Numbered from the stretch's first letter, positions 1-11,914 are shown. The stretch is DNA of 64,000 nt from Tupaia tana (GCA_026018925.1 JAKSZU010000009.1:33154583-33218582), one strand, 5' to 3'. Notes: a model not told the origin generated them from the sequence alone. Numbers and translations are program-made.

Positions 1-1192
1 GCTTAAGTCTTGAGGTGCTTTGCCTTTTGCTTGGTGACTTGTACGATGCCTTCACCCTGGGATGAACCTTGTATGATGCCTTCACTCTGAGACTCGAAAT
101 TCTTTTATTTTGCCTAAGAATCTCTCTGTCCACCCATCATTTGGGGATATTACAGAGAGATTTGTAGCAATGGTTTAAAAAAGAATGGCACTTAAAAACA
201 TATACATGTGAATATGTGTGCGTGTATGTATGTGTGTATATGTATGTGTATGTATGTATATGTGTGTATGTATGTGTGTATATATATCATATATATCTCA
301 CTGAGTATAGAGTTCCTACTTTGTAGAGATGGAATGTTACCATTCTGTTGCATAAGGCATTTGGATTTTTACATCAAATGCCAAATAATTCTTGCCATTC
401 ATCTCTAATGGTGGTATAATTGTACCATCCTAAGTATGTTATATTCTCAGACTCAAGGCAAAATTACTCTTGCAATGGATCCCTCCTTTGGTGACCACAA
501 GGTATTTATCATTCCAAGTACTATGTAAAAACAGTCCGATTATAATGATCTGCATAACTTTTTAAATTTGTGAGATATTGGGGCCACAAGGTAGCATGGC
601 AGTTAAGGTACTGGATCCTACATGGCCAACTGCATGGTTTGAGTCCAGGACCCATTGCCTTGAAAATCACACCAGGCACGTGTGCATGTGTGCCCAAAAT
701 CCTGAGAAGAGAATGGCGGAGAAGGGATTACAATGTGGCCAGCCTTCCTAGGGGGTATTTTCTTACTTTCCCTCTTTATCGCTCTGTCTCCAGCAAGCAC
801 ATATGTCCTATGGCAAAAATCTAAACAATAAAAAAATTTGTGGGATATTTTCCCATTGAGTTGTATCAACATGCTGGTTTGCTACAAAAGTATACTTGGA
901 AGTGGATATTCATTTGTTTAAAGGTTGACCAATTTAAAGCCAAAGGAGTCTTGATCCTATTGCCACAAAGTGATTAAACCACTTCATTTGAGTGGATAAC
1001 ACTTTCACTTTAATAGCATCCTTTTAGCAAATTACTGTTCTTGTGCACTAGTTCACCCAAAAGTTTGAGCATCTGCAGAGATTAGGGGGCCTTTTGTAGT
1101 CTAAGTCTTAAGCATTTAGTATGTTTTCTTTGATAGAATCACAAGACAATGTCCTACCCTTCAAAATAAAAATAAACACATTCTTTTTAAAG
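1..1192 (+). other. UPF3B: UPF3B intron (partial, upstream of first visible exon)
   Basis: I see no exon here. The stretch holds a TG/TATG microsatellite (about 206-290) and one long-form SINE on the + strand (580-831). That SINE is flanked by a target-site duplication, aaatttgtgagatatt before and aaatttgtgggatatt after. The intron ends at 1191-1192 with AG after a T-rich tract. Confidence 0.75.
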
Positions 1193-1353
1193 CTGCTCAA
1201 GAAGCCAGAAAAAGGAGATGACAAAGAACTGGACAAAAGAGAGAAAGCCAAGAAATTGGACAAAGAGAATCTGAATGATGAAAGAGCCAGTGGGCAAACT
1301 TGTACATTGCCCAAGCGTTCTGATGTCGAACTTAAAGATGAAAAGCTAAAGAG
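1193..1353 (+). CDS. UPF3B: UPF3B, third-last coding exon
   Basis: The exon is bounded by ttctttttaaag before 1193 and a gtcagt donor at 1354. It starts in phase 0 with LLKKPEKGDDKELDKREKAK and ends with two bases of an Arg codon completed in the next exon. The protein is a lysine- and glutamate-rich, low-complexity stretch that I recognise as the middle/C-terminal part of UPF3B, the X-linked UPF3 paralogue. UPF3B links UPF2 to the exon junction complex in nonsense-mediated mRNA decay and shuttles between nucleus and cytoplasm. Its N-terminal RNP-type UPF2-binding domain must lie upstream of the window. The reading frame is open well past the donor (to about 1438), so the exon end rests on the splice site and on phase agreement with the next exon. 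Confidence 0.9.
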
Positions 1354-1662
1354 GTCAGTGGTGGAGGGAAGGCTCTTCGGTATGTTTGATTGCCGGATGA
1401 CAGACAGTTTTGCTGCTGTATCCTGGACTTGCACCTGAATTAAGAGAAACATTTTTAGGTGGGGCAGGGGGATGAGGACAAGAGTTTCAAATATTCTATT
1501 GATAGCATCTTCATCCAGGTGAATGGTTTTTGGTTTCTGTTGTCTTTTAAAACACTAGTTTACTCTGCAACCTCATTGCAGTAGCCAAGCCCAAGCCCCA
1601 GTGCTTTTGCATTTGTGATTACGAGCTCTTTGAGGGTTGTCTCAGATTTGTTTGTCATGCAG

Positions 1663-1957
1663 ACCTGAAGATGAAAGCAGCAGAGACTACAGGGAGAGGG
1701 ATCGGGATTACGAACGAGATCAGGAGCGCATACTTCGTGAGAGAGAGAGACTGAAGCGGCAGGAAGAAGAGCGGCGTAGGCAAAAGGAGCGCTATGAGAA
1801 AGAGAAGGCTTTTAAAAGAAAAGAAGAAGAAATTAAAAAGGAGAAAGAAACACTTCGTGATAAAGGAAAGAAGAATGAAAGTACAGAATCAGTAGTCAGC
1901 TCAGAAAAAACCGAAAAGAAAGAGGAAGTGGTTAAGAGAGATCGCATAAGAAACAAG
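1663..1957 (+). CDS. UPF3B: UPF3B, second-last coding exon (charged helical region)
   Basis: The acceptor is tttgtttgtcatgcag at 1662. The first base completes the split Arg codon, and the following 98 codons run to AACAAG just before a GT donor at 1958. The product begins PEDESSRDYRERDRDYERDQ and continues as an Arg/Glu/Lys-rich segment predicted to be a long charged helix. It ends EEVVKRDRIRNK, the first half of the exon-junction-complex binding motif of UPF3B. The frame stays open into the intron, so the boundary is inferred from the donor and from family knowledge that RIRNK is followed by DRPAMQ. No frameshift or stop is seen, so the gene looks functional. Confidence 0.93.
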
Positions 1958-4434
1958 GTGCTGCTTCTCGTTAAACTTGTCTATTTTCATGAGGATTTTC
2001 TTCCCTTTATTCCTGCAAGCATAAAAAAATGGGCTAGCTCATCATTTAGTGTAGAAGTTTTTTTTTTTTTTTTTCTTTTCTAAAGAGATTTTTGCTATGG
2101 GGCACGTGTGCTCGGAAAGATACAGACAGACAGAAAGCAAGAAATCACTCCCTGGGGTGATGGCCATGCCACAATCCCTTCTGCTCCAGTCTCCTCTCAG
2201 GATTTTGGGCACATATGCACACATGTCTAGTGTGAGTTTCAAGCAGCCAGATCAGGGACTCAAACTGTGGTCAGCCATGTGGGAGTTCAGCCACATAACC
2301 AGTACACCATATGTTGGTCTCTAGTGTAGAAGTTTTTTTTGTTTTGTTTTTATAAAGATAGGTCTAATTAAAAAAATTTTATTCATTCATTCATTTTAAT
2401 TTGACCAGAGCAAGATACAGAGAGAGAGAGTGGGAAAGTGAGAAAGCAAGCCACCAGGCCCAGGACTCGAACCGAGATTGGTCATGTGGGAGTGTCCAGT
2501 GTCTCAGTCATCATGCCACCTGCTGGTCCCTCTAGTATAGAAGTTTTAAAGGGGAATTTTAACTACCTACAACTTTACTTTTCAGTCTTGACTTTGTTTT
2601 ATTAACTTATTGTAGAGCTTTCAAAGATATACAAAAGTGAAGAGGATAGAGAACATTATGATGAACCCGGATGCACCCATCACCCAGCTTCAATAATCAT
2701 CACCTAGTGGCCAACCTTGTTTATTTATTTCTTATGTTTAAGCATTCATTTCTTTCATAAGCAAAAGAGACAGTGCCCTTCTAACAGGGTCTTGATACTG
2801 TGATCCACCCCCATGTAACAACATGAGGAAATAATTTGCCAATCTCAAATATGAAAGGAGCTGTGAGACAAATTGGTTTCTGCAACAAATAAATGTTAGA
2901 AAAGGGTGGTGGTGGAACCATTTAGATTATAAGAGAAGTTAAAGAGACATCTCATGCAAATACAATTTGTGGAGCTCGCTTAGATATTCATGTCTTTTAG
3001 AAAAGACATTAATGAAGCAATTGGAAAAATCTGAGCACTGAATGGATAGGCTGTAAGGGAATTATTATTAAATCTTTTAATGGGAAAATGTTATTAGCAT
3101 TATATTGAGTCTTTTTATTTGAGAAAGAGATTTTTGCTATAAGGCACGTGTGCTCTCCAGAGACAAAAAAAAAAACAAGAAATCACCCCCTGGGGAGATG
3201 GCCATGCCACAATCCCTTCTCCATTCTCCTCTTGGGATTTTGGGCACACACACGCACCTCATGTGAGTTTTAAGCCGCCAGGTCCGGGACTCAAACCATG
3301 GCCCACTATGTGGGAATCCAGTGACATAACCATTACACCCTTTGCAGGTCCCAAGAAAAATCATCTTTATCTCAAATGTTAAGTATTTAGGGAAGAAATT
3401 ATGTGTAGAATTTGCTTGAAAATAATCCAGTGATTGTAGGGATGAGGTAGGATAGAAACAAGGTTGATCAGGCTAGATGCTGCTACTGGAGTAAAATGCA
3501 GCACTCTGCAAGGCTGACCCACATAGGAAGGTTCCAGGTTCTTGTCTGTAGACCGTCCTGAGTGTTCCAGGCACACACATGCCCTTGATCTGACACTAGC
3601 CAAGGCTGGGAATGGGTTACAGTGGGGGGGCCTGTTTGGGGGTGCTTGTCTTTCTGTTGTTAACTCTCAATAATGGAAGAAATAAATTTTAAAAAATTTA
3701 TTTAGGATGACTTCATAAATCAGGAACAAAGGGTAAGGAAAGCTCATGTAATTTTTTCTGTTGAATCCTAAAAAAAGGGCGAATATATTTAAGTTTTCTG
3801 TGATCAGAGTAGCATAAACCAAACACAGTACTGTACTCAAACTGAGAAGTGCATGATGGCTTTATTAAGGTTTATTTAGGAATCTGAGACCTGAGGTGCC
3901 ACTTGCTGGGATGTTATGTTGTGTGTGAATTAAAAAGTAAATTCTGGGGACCAGCAGTTAGCGTAATGGCTATGTCGCTGGACTCCCACGTAGTCGACCA
4001 CGGTTCGCGTCCCGGACACGGTGGCTTAAACTCACGCCGGGCACGTGTGTGTGCGTGCCCAAGATCCCGAGAGGAGAATGGAGGAGAAGGGATTGCAGCG
4101 GGGCCATCCCCCCTGGGGGGTGATTTCTCGCTTTCTGTCTGTCTCTGTCTGTCTGGCGAGCACACGCGCCCTATAGCAAAAACCTCTCCAAAAAAAAAAA
4201 AGTAAATTCTGGGGTCCGGCAGGTGGCATAGTGGTTAAGGTACTGGCCTCCCACACGACCAAATGCAGTTTGAGTACTGTGACCCAGTCATGCCAGGCAT
4301 ATGTGTGGGCATGTCCAAAATCTTGGGATGTGAATGGGGGAGAAGGGATTACAGCATGGCCATCTCCCCTGGGGGAATGATTTTTCTCTTCTCCTCTATC
4401 TCTGGTGAGTGCACATGCCCTATGTCAAAAACCT

Positions 4435-4479
<45 letters not shown>

Positions 4480-5637
4480 TTCTGTTTGCAGAAAGTTACA
4501 CGGGGTCTGAGCTTATGATTTCAGGGAGGTTTTTACTTAGATTTTACATTCTTAATGTTTTCCTCCTAATTTTTTTCTTATGTGGTAGGTACTTCATTTT
4601 AAAGTCAGTTTTCTGGGGGCCAGCAGGTGGCGTGGTAGTAAAGGTGCTGGACACTCCCACATGGCCAACCACAGTTCAAGTCGTGGACCTAGTGGCTTGT
4701 TTTCTGATTTTCTCTTGCATTCTAGTCAAATTAAGATAAATGAATGAATAAATAAAATTAAATAAATTGGGACCAATAGTTGGCATAATGGCTATGTCGC
4801 TGGACTCCTGTGTCTACCGTGGTTCAAGTCTGGGACCTGGTGGCTTAAACTCACGCCAGGTGCGTGTGCATGCGCGCTGCCCAAGATCCCGAGAGAATGA
4901 AAGAGAAGGGATTGCAGCGCGGCCATCCCCCCTGGGGGAGTGATTTCTCACTTTCTGTCTCTCTCTCTGTATTTCTGGCAAGCGTAAGCACCCTATAACA
5001 AAAACCTCTCCATAATAAATAAATAAATAAATCTTTTTTTTTTAAAGTCAGTTTTTTGGGACCAGCAGATGGCGTAATGGTTATGTCGCTGGCCTCCCAC
5101 ATGGTTAGTTGCAGTTCGAGTCCTGGACACTTGAAACTCACACTAGGCACATGTGCGTGCATGCCCAAAATTGCAAAAGGAGACTGGAGAAGAAGGGATT
5201 GTGGAATGGCCATCTCCCTGGGGAGTGATTTGTTGCTTTCTGTCTCTCTTTCTCTGTCTCTCCAGTGAGCGCACACACCCTGTAGCTATAGCAAAAAAAA
5301 AAATCTCTGAAAGAAAAAGGTCAGTTTTGTAATGCAGAGGAGAGATGCTATAGCAAAAAAACAAACAACAAAAACAAAAAAAAATAAACCTGATTAGTTC
5401 ACTTTCAGATGGTTAAGGAAATGAGATAGTAGATTTATCAAAACATTGACTGTAGCATGGAAAATACTACTTAAGAAATGGTTGCTTTTCTTTGGAGATA
5501 AGGGAAAGTAGGCAGTGCCATGTACCATGCTCTCATGGTTTTGGTCATCTGACTTGTTTGGGTATATGTTACCATGTAAGTTGTGTAAATGCTGAGTGGC
5601 AATGTCGTTAACACGAACGTATTTCATTTTACTTTAG
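1958..5637 (+). other. UPF3B: UPF3B last intron, packed with SINEs
   Basis: About 3.7 kb. SINE copies: 2063-2322 (- long) and 2341-2530 (- short), separated and flanked by three copies of the target site tagtgtagaagttttt; 3121-3351 (- long); 3949-4198 and 4210-4478 (+ long), with aaattctgggg repeated between them and an (AC)n tail at 4436-4478; 4616-4766 (+ short); 4768-5045 and 5057-5310 (+ long), with repeated aaagtcagtttt flanks. About 2590-2900 resembles an old L1-type fragment (gaacccggatgcacccatca). 3470-3700 may belong to a second SINE family (see 25915-26125). The rest shows nothing recognisable. Confidence 0.8.
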
Positions 5638-5787
5638 GATCGCCCAGCAATGCAGCTTTACCAACCAGGAGCTCGAAGCCGAAATCGCCTCTGTCCACCT
5701 GAGGAGAGCACCAAGTCCGGAGATCCAGCAGTAGAAAAAAAGCAGGAAAGTGGTATTAGCCATAGAAAAGAAGGAGGAGAGGAGTGA
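5638..5787 (+). CDS. UPF3B: UPF3B, terminal coding exon
   Basis: The acceptor is catttt-actttag ending at 5637. The exon has 50 codons including the TGA at 5785-5787 and opens DRPAMQLYQPGARSRNRLCP. This is the second half of the exon-junction-complex binding motif, the conserved segment of UPF3B known to contact the EJC core. The tail ends with the sequence ESGISHRKEGGEE, which matches what I recall of the mammalian UPF3B C-terminus. Phase 0 joins cleanly to the previous exon. The three exons together encode about 202 C-terminal residues of a protein of roughly 470-480 residues. Confidence 0.96.
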   Translation, partial: DRPAMQLYQPGARSRNRLCPPEESTKSGDPAVEKKQESGISHRKEGGEE

Positions 5788-6645
5788 TAAGTCCGAATGG
5801 CCTTAGGTGTCCTGACTGTCTAGGCAGCCAAAGAGCACGTATTAAGCAATCCAGAAGTGCCTTCAGGGCAAAGGAATAGAGAGAAAGGATGGGGGTCGCT
5901 GTGCTGGTGGGGTTCACTGCAGAGGAGGATGTTTGTGGCAAAGCAGGAATCTGACCACAGGGTCAGAATTGGAAGTACAGTTTCATTGTTTTTGCAGTTT
6001 CTACAAATTAATTTCGAAGTGTCAGAAAAAGATGATGGCGAGGCCATGCATTGCAATTTGCAGGTGGGAAATGTCAAGGGAAGATTTCATTGTGTATGAC
6101 ACAAGAAAAAAAAAGTAAGAGAGCTAACTATAAAATCAAAAAGTGTTGTTAATCCTGGATTGAATTTTTTTTAATTGGGTGGAACAGAGTCATTCTGACG
6201 TCTTGTTCAGGTCTAGTTATAATGCATTGTTGGTGAGAACCGCTAACTTCATGTAGTGTAAAGCAACAAGCATGTAATTAATTGTAGTACAAGTACAGTG
6301 AAGGATGTAACACATTTCCACTGATGCAAAAATTTACATAGTCAGGTTCTGTCTGTATCCTATGTCCTAAAGCTTTAGGATTAGTTTTAGTTTGTTTACA
6401 TGAATTTAGCATAAAGACTATTTTTAAACATCTCATTTTGCCTTTAGCATTTTTTCTATGAATAGGTAAAACGTAGCCTTTGTTTGGTTCTTGACAGTCC
6501 AGTCTCTGTTTCATCTTAGGTCTCAGGATGTGAGGGCATACCCTCTCCAAGAAGGACACTGCACTAATATCTGTTCCCGTTAAATAGCAACTTGTAGTCT
6601 CCGCTCGTTCTGTACTGATGTCAATAAATATCAGTAGCACTCGAA
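5788..6645 (+). other. UPF3B: UPF3B 3'UTR with probable poly(A) signal
   Basis: This is unique sequence after the UPF3B stop without a SINE, itself notable in this window. AATAAA occurs at 6623-6628, with cleavage expected 10-25 bases later. The boundary is inferred; no transcript evidence is available here. A SINE follows at 6717-6945 (+ long). Confidence 0.6.
6623..6628 (+). terminator. UPF3B: Probable UPF3B poly(A) signal AATAAA
   Basis: AATAAA about 835 bases after the UPF3B stop, at the end of a SINE-free unique stretch. It is the best candidate for the terminal polyadenylation signal. Confidence 0.5.
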
Positions 6646-6716
6646 TATGAAGCTAAGTGTGTTTATTTACTTGACTGAATAGCTGTTAGTTTTGAGAAAT
6701 GAAGCTTTTGATTCTG

Positions 6717-6945
6717 GGGACCAGCAGGTGGTATGGTGGTTAAGGTGCTCGATTCCCACAGGGTGGACCGTGGTTCTAGTTCCAAACCTGGCAGCTTGAA
6801 ATTCATGCCAGGCGTGTGTGCATATGTGCTCAAAATCCTGGGAGGAGGAGGACTGCGGTGTGGCCATGCCACTAGAGGGTGTTTTCTCATTGTCTCTATC
6901 TCACTCCAGAGGGCATATGCGTCCTATGGTAAAAACCTTAAAAAA
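6717..6945 (+). mobile_element. tRNA-derived SINE (long form)
   Basis: The head is ggggaccagcaggtgg, with a tRNA-like B box degraded to ggttctagttcc. The A-rich tail follows 'cctatggtaaaaacctt' and lies just before the RPL39 retropseudogene. Confidence 0.85.
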
Positions 6946-6963
6946 ATGTTTTTCCCCAAAAAC

Positions 6964-7350
6964 AAAAAGGTCTTACATATTTATTACTGAACCAACCTAC
7001 CAATGCAGAGCATGGAAAGTGAAGCATCATTTTTTTCCAATAAAACACCTCCAACTGTCTAGGCAGTGGTGACCATTTTCAGCTTGATGTGGCAAGCCCA
7101 TAGTGACCTTGGTACAACATATCCTGGGCCATATCCTGTCCAGTTCCTCATAGACCCAGCTTGGTTCCTCACCAGTGTCTCCTCTTGGAGTTGTACCTGA
7201 TTTTATTACTAGTTTTCATTTGAATCCATTGTGAGAATGGGATGATTTGGCTTGTTTCTTGGCCAGAAACCACTTGATTCTGAAAATCTTGTGAGAAGAC
7301 ATTGTGAAGAATCGAGTCGTCTACATGCACAATGGTGGAGAAAGGAAGAG
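6964..7350 (-). pseudogene. RPL39P: RPL39 processed pseudogene (retrocopy)
   Basis: Read on the minus strand this is an intron-free copy of the RPL39 mRNA. The 5'UTR starts ctcttcctttctcc at 7350, then comes an ATG near 7302-7300, then coding sequence in which all three parental exons are joined, then the 3'UTR with 'caccactg' and an AATAAATATG signal. Exon 1-2 and exon 2-3 joins match the spliced parent at 29407-34972. The copy is dead: a 2-base deletion in the middle of the coding region shifts the frame, and an Arg codon near the end has become TGA just after the residues NSKRRHW. No convincing poly(A) remnant or target-site duplication is left; the T/A-rich flanks are ambiguous. The parent lies about 22 kb downstream in the opposite orientation. 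Confidence 0.93.
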
Positions 7351-7778
7351 CAAAAATCAAAACACTTTTGATATCTAATTGATCTCTTGGGAATTTTGAA
7401 AGGCAATGGATTCTGGTTTCTGTCTTCACCAGCACCTTGCCTTTGCTTTGCCCACCAGGGAGAGGATGGGTCACTAAAGTGATTCACAGCTCTTGTTCCA
7501 TTAGAAGCAAAATGTTTGGATAATATCTTCGAGTTCCTGTTTGATTTTCATCCTGCCACCCCTCCTAACACGGCACCAGCTTGCCTTTACTAAGTCACAG
7601 CTTAATGTGTGCTCAGTTTTAGAAACCAAAATCGCAGGAAGCAGGTAGAAGGGCACCATAAGGGACTGGAAGAGGATGTCCTGCACCTGCAAGGTGGTAC
7701 TGAAATAGGGAAAGGAAACCTTTCAAGGAGAATGGCCATCAGTGTCCTATGCCACAGAGAGGTTAAGAAAGTTGAGAA
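7351..7778. other. Unassigned single-copy stretch
   Basis: No coding potential, RNA gene or repeat that I recognise. Open frames here are short and lack codon-like features. Confidence 0.5.
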
Positions 7779-9623
7779 ATAGGACCAGCAGTTGGTGTAA
7801 TGGCTATGTTGCTGGACTCCCATGTAGCCGACCATGGTTCGAGTCCCAGACCCAGTGGCTTAAACTCACACGGAGTGTGTGTGCGTCCATGTCCAAGATC
7901 CTGAGAGGAGAATGAAGAAGGGTTTGTGGTATGGTCATCTCTCTCTGTCTCTGGTGAGCATATGCACCCTATAGGAAACTGAAAAAGAAAAAAAATGAAT
8001 GTATCTATAGACAGTAGCCAGAAAGTAGGAGAAAAACCAGAAGACTCTGGTGTTACTTAATCCAAGAGAAAAAAGCCTTTCAAAAAGGAAAGAGTGGCCA
8101 GCAGGGTTGGAAGCTCCTGAAATTGGGTCAGGTATGATGCCTGAAATGGGCCTTGGGATTCAGCAACTTACAAGTCATTGATGACCTGGAATGATGGCCA
8201 GGCTGGCTTGAGAATGAAAACAGCATACACAACTTTTTTTTTTTTTTTAATATGCCATAGGGCACATCTGCTCACCAGACAAACAAAGCTCTCCCAGGGA
8301 GGATGGCCATGCCACAAACCCTTCTCTATTCTCCTCTTGGGATATGGGGCATGCATGCACATGCTCCCAGCATGTTTTTCAAGTTCCTGGGCCGGGAATT
8401 AAACTGTATAGTTGGCCTGGTGAGATCCAGCTGCCCTAACCATTATACCACTGGCTGGTTCAGCATGTATAACTTTTTTTTTAAAAGAATTATTTTATTG
8501 GGGCTGGAAAGTGGTGTGATTAAGAGCACTGGACTCTCACATGGGGAACTGCGGTTCAAGTCCCAGATCTGGCGGCTTGCTTTCTCACTTCCCCCCCCCT
8601 TCTCTCTCGTGCTCTCGCGCGCTCTCGCACTCTGTCCCTCTGACCAAATTAAAAATAGTTAAATAAAATAATTCTTTAAAAAATTATTTCATTTAACTTT
8701 ATTATTATTTTCCAGCTTGATCAGAGAGACAGAGAGAAAGGGAGAAAGTGAGAAAACAAGCCACCAGGTCCGGAACTCGAACTACTGTAAGCCATGTGGG
8801 AGTCCAGCGCCCTTAACCACTTTGCCACCTGCTGGCCCCAACATGTAGAACTTTTTAGAGAAGTCTGGCTATGAAAAAAGGAAGGGACCAGCAGTCAGCC
8901 TAATGGCTATGTCGCTGGACTCCCATGTAGTTAACCGTGGTTTGAGTCCTGGACCCAGTGGCTTAAACTCACGCCGGGCGCGTGTGCATGTGTGCCAAAG
9001 ATCCTGAGAGGAGAATGGAGGAGAAGGGACTGTGGCATGGCCATCCTCTGGGGGGTGATTTCTCGCTTTCTGTCTCTCTCTCTCTGTCTTTCTGGCGAGC
9101 GCACATGCTCTATAGCAAAAACCTCTCCAAAAAAGGAAATAGATAGTGTTGATTAAGGATTATTTTATGTATTTTTTTTAGAGGTTTTTGCCATAGAGCA
9201 CATGCACTTGCCAGAGAGAAAGACAGAGAAAGTGAGAAATCACCTGCTGGGGGAGATGGCCATCCCAAGATCCCTTCTCCTCCATTTTCCTCCCAGGATC
9301 TTGAGCATGCACACATACATGTGTGGCGTGATTTTTTTTTCTTTCATAATTTTTTTTTAGAATTATTTTATTTAAATTTAAATATTTATTTATTTATTTA
9401 AATTTGACCAGAGAGGGACAGAGAGAGAGCGGGAAAGTGAGAAAGCCAGCTGCCAGGTCTGGGACTTGAACTGCGGTCAGCCATGTAGGAGTCCAGTGTC
9501 CTTAACTACCATGCCACCTGCTGAGCCCTCTGGTGTGATTTTCAAGTCACTGGGTCCAGGGCTCGAACCATGGTTGGCCATGTGGGAGTCCAGCAACATA
9601 ACCACTATGCCATCTGCTGGCCC
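7779..9623. mobile_element. SINE cluster with nested insertion
   Basis: Copies: 7779-7995 (+ long); 8238-8460 (- long), 8498-8685 (+ short) and 8686-8840 (- short), separated by three versions of the target cagcatgtataactttt; 8884-9136 (+ long); 9166-9623 (- long), which is split by a short-form copy at 9343-9528. The outer copy has the duplication aaggattatttt/aaggattagttt and the inner one has gtggcgtgatttt/ctggtgtgatttt, which gives the order of insertion. Confidence 0.85.
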
Positions 9624-10235
9624 CAAGGATTAGTTTAAATATAAGAAATACTCAAGTATATTTAGAAGCCAAAAGGAAAGCTCTAACAGGATGAAACATC
9701 TAAGGGAAGAGATAACCAGGCGTGTACGTTTCCTACGAGGACATGTGAGAAGCTAGGCCAAGGTGGAGGCAGGAGGAGTCGGCCTTAGGAGACGCAGAGC
9801 TCCTGAACCCACTAGTTGTGAGTTGGCATGGCTTGGCTCTTTACCCAGCTGGCTGCTGGCCACCTCGAGGCTGTATTCATATCAGTGCCTCCCTCTTTTG
9901 TCCTCCTTGCCTTGCCAGTCCAGGTCTGAGTAAACCACACTTCCACCCCTTCCGAAATTTCTTCCATGCATTTTTTCATTTAGCAAACATTTACCAATCA
10001 GTGTGTGCCAGGCCCTGGAGGTCAAAGACTGAAACAAGTCCTCATCCTTGAGGGAACGCATGAACCGGTGGTGGCAAGTGAAAAACAGAAATAGAGCACA
10101 GCACATATTGTCGAAGGGCAGTGGCAGCACGGGGTAGCGTGGGCACCTCCTACCCCTTGGCTGCCAAGTGTCGCTGCAGGAAATCCCCAAACCAGATCAG
10201 CTGCTGAAACCACAGGAAGGCCCGCCCTCCTGCTA
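9624..10235. other. Unique sequence with an ancient repeat fragment
   Basis: Mostly unrecognised. About 9965-10080 carries the dispersed old-repeat signature catttagcaaacatttacc followed by gtgtgtgccaggccctgg, seen again near 17605 and 23955. I did not assign a family. Confidence 0.4.
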
Positions 10236-10415
10236 AGCAGCTTTTTTTAAAGGGCACATGCCCTTGCCTGAGAGGAAGAGGGAGAAGGCATGCCCCAATG
10301 GGCATGGTTACACCATATTCTCTTCCCTATTTCGCCATCCTGTTGGCATTTGGGGTGGGCACACACGCATGCGCACACATGCTGTGTTTTCAAGTTGCAG
10401 GGGCCAGGATTTCAC
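10236..10415 (-). mobile_element. Older divergent SINE subfamily copy (partial)
   Basis: The reverse-oriented fragment contains gggcacatgcccttgcc, the segment ccatcctgttggcatttggggtg and a degenerate tRNA-like end. This matches the older subfamily also seen at 19482-19710, 40803-41060, 45918-46143 and 62175-62420. Confidence 0.65.
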
Positions 10416-10429
10416 TAAGTGAAAGCAGC

Positions 10430-10677
10430 CACCCACAGAAGGTCACATGTTATCTAATTTCATAATATAAAATGTCCAGAACAGGCAAACTTAGAGATAG
10501 GCGACTGGTGGTTGCCTAGGGCTGGGAAAATGGGGGAATGGAGAGTGACTGCTGATGGGTATGCAGTTCTTTTGGGTGTAATGAAAACAGTCTCGAATTA
10601 TATACAGTGGTGATGGTCGAGAGTGCTGTGAATCTACTAAAAACAATTGAAGTATAAACTTAAAAATGGTGATTCTT
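10430..10677 (+). repeat. Old L1 (L1M-type) 3' end
   Basis: The order of motifs (aaaatgtccagaacaggcaa, then tggtggttgcctagggctgg, then gagtgactgctgatgggta, then gtgaatctactaaaaac) follows the familiar 3'UTR of old mammalian L1 elements. It is interrupted at the end by the next SINE. Confidence 0.7.
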
Positions 10678-11426
10678 GGTACCAGCAGATGGCGTAGTGG
10701 TTATGTCACTATGGCCAAGTGCAGTTCGAGTCCCAGACCTGGTGGCTTGAAAATCATGCCAGGCATGTGTGTGTGTGCATGCCCAAGATCCCAGGAGGAG
10801 AAAGGAGAAGGGATTGTGGTGTGGCCATCCCTCCTAGAGGGTGATCTCCCACTCTCTCTCTCACCGTGTCTGTCTTTCTCTCTCTCTCCAGCAACTACAC
10901 GCACCCTATGGCAAAAGAAAAAAAAAAAGGAAAAAAAAAGAAAACTAAAGGGACCAGCAGTTGGCATAATGGCTATGTCGCTGGACTCCATGTAGCCGAC
11001 CGCGGCTGGAGTCCGAGACCCGGTGGCTTAAACTCATGCCAGGTGCATGTCATGTGCGTGCGTGCCCAAGATCCTGAGAGGAGAATGGAGGAGAAGGGAT
11101 TGTGGTGTGGCCACCCCCCCGGGGGGTGATTTCTTGCTTTCTGTCTCTCTGTCTCTCTCTGTCTTTCTGGTGAGTGCACATACACTATAGCAATAAAAAA
11201 CACCTTAAAATAGGAAAAAAAGGTGATGCTTGGGGCCAGCAGGTGGCATGGTGATTAAGGTTTTGTCCTCCCATGTGGTTGACTACAGTTTGAGTCCTGA
11301 ACCCGGTGGCTTGAAACTCACGCTGGGTGCGCATGCATGCGTGCCCAAAATCCTGAAATGAGAATGGAAAAGGAACTGTGGCATGGCCATCCCACCTGGG
11401 AAGGGAGTGATTTCTCTCTCTTTCTA
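10678..11426 (+). mobile_element. Tandem/nested SINEs, last one split by the RPL21 retrocopy
   Basis: Copies: 10678-10948 and 10949-11216 (+ long), then the 5' part of a third + long copy at 11233-11426. The target aatggtgattctt (10664-10677) recurs as ggtgatgctt (11222) and ggtgatactt (12803). The third copy is therefore interrupted: its 3' half reappears at 12441-12532, after the RPL21 pseudogene. Confidence 0.8.
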
Positions 11427-11460
11427 TTTTTTTAATAGACCATAGATTAGTTGGGTTTTG

Positions 11461-11706
11461 TTTTTGTTTTATTTGAGAGATTTTTGCTATAGGGCACGTG
11501 TACTCGCCAGAAAGAGAGACAGAAAGCAAGAAATCACCCCCCAGGGGGAATAGCCACACTGCAATCCCTTCTCCATTCTCCTCTTGGGATCTTGGGCACA
11601 CACGCACACACACCTGGTGCGAGCTTATGCCACTGGGTCTGGGACTTGAACTGCAGTTAACTACATGGGAGTCCTGTGACATAGCCATTATGCCATCTGC
11701 TGGTCC
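11461..11706 (-). mobile_element. SINE (long form) inside the RPL21 pseudogene 3'UTR
   Basis: Reverse long-form copy, gagatttttgctatagggca to atctgctggtccc. It is flanked by agattagtt on the left and agattaattt on the right. Confidence 0.85.
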
Positions 11707-11734
11707 CAGATTAATTTATATTTAACACCCATCA

Positions 11735-11914
<180 letters not shown>

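Noticed and set aside
3947..4020. Heads of well-preserved SINEs as possible tRNA genes
   Set aside because: A- and B-box-like motifs are present, but the acceptor and anticodon stems do not pair, and each is followed by SINE body and A tail.
7169..7474. 101-codon minus-strand frame containing [16 protein letters not shown]
   Set aside because: This is a frameshifted part of the RPL39 retropseudogene plus upstream DNA, not a gene.
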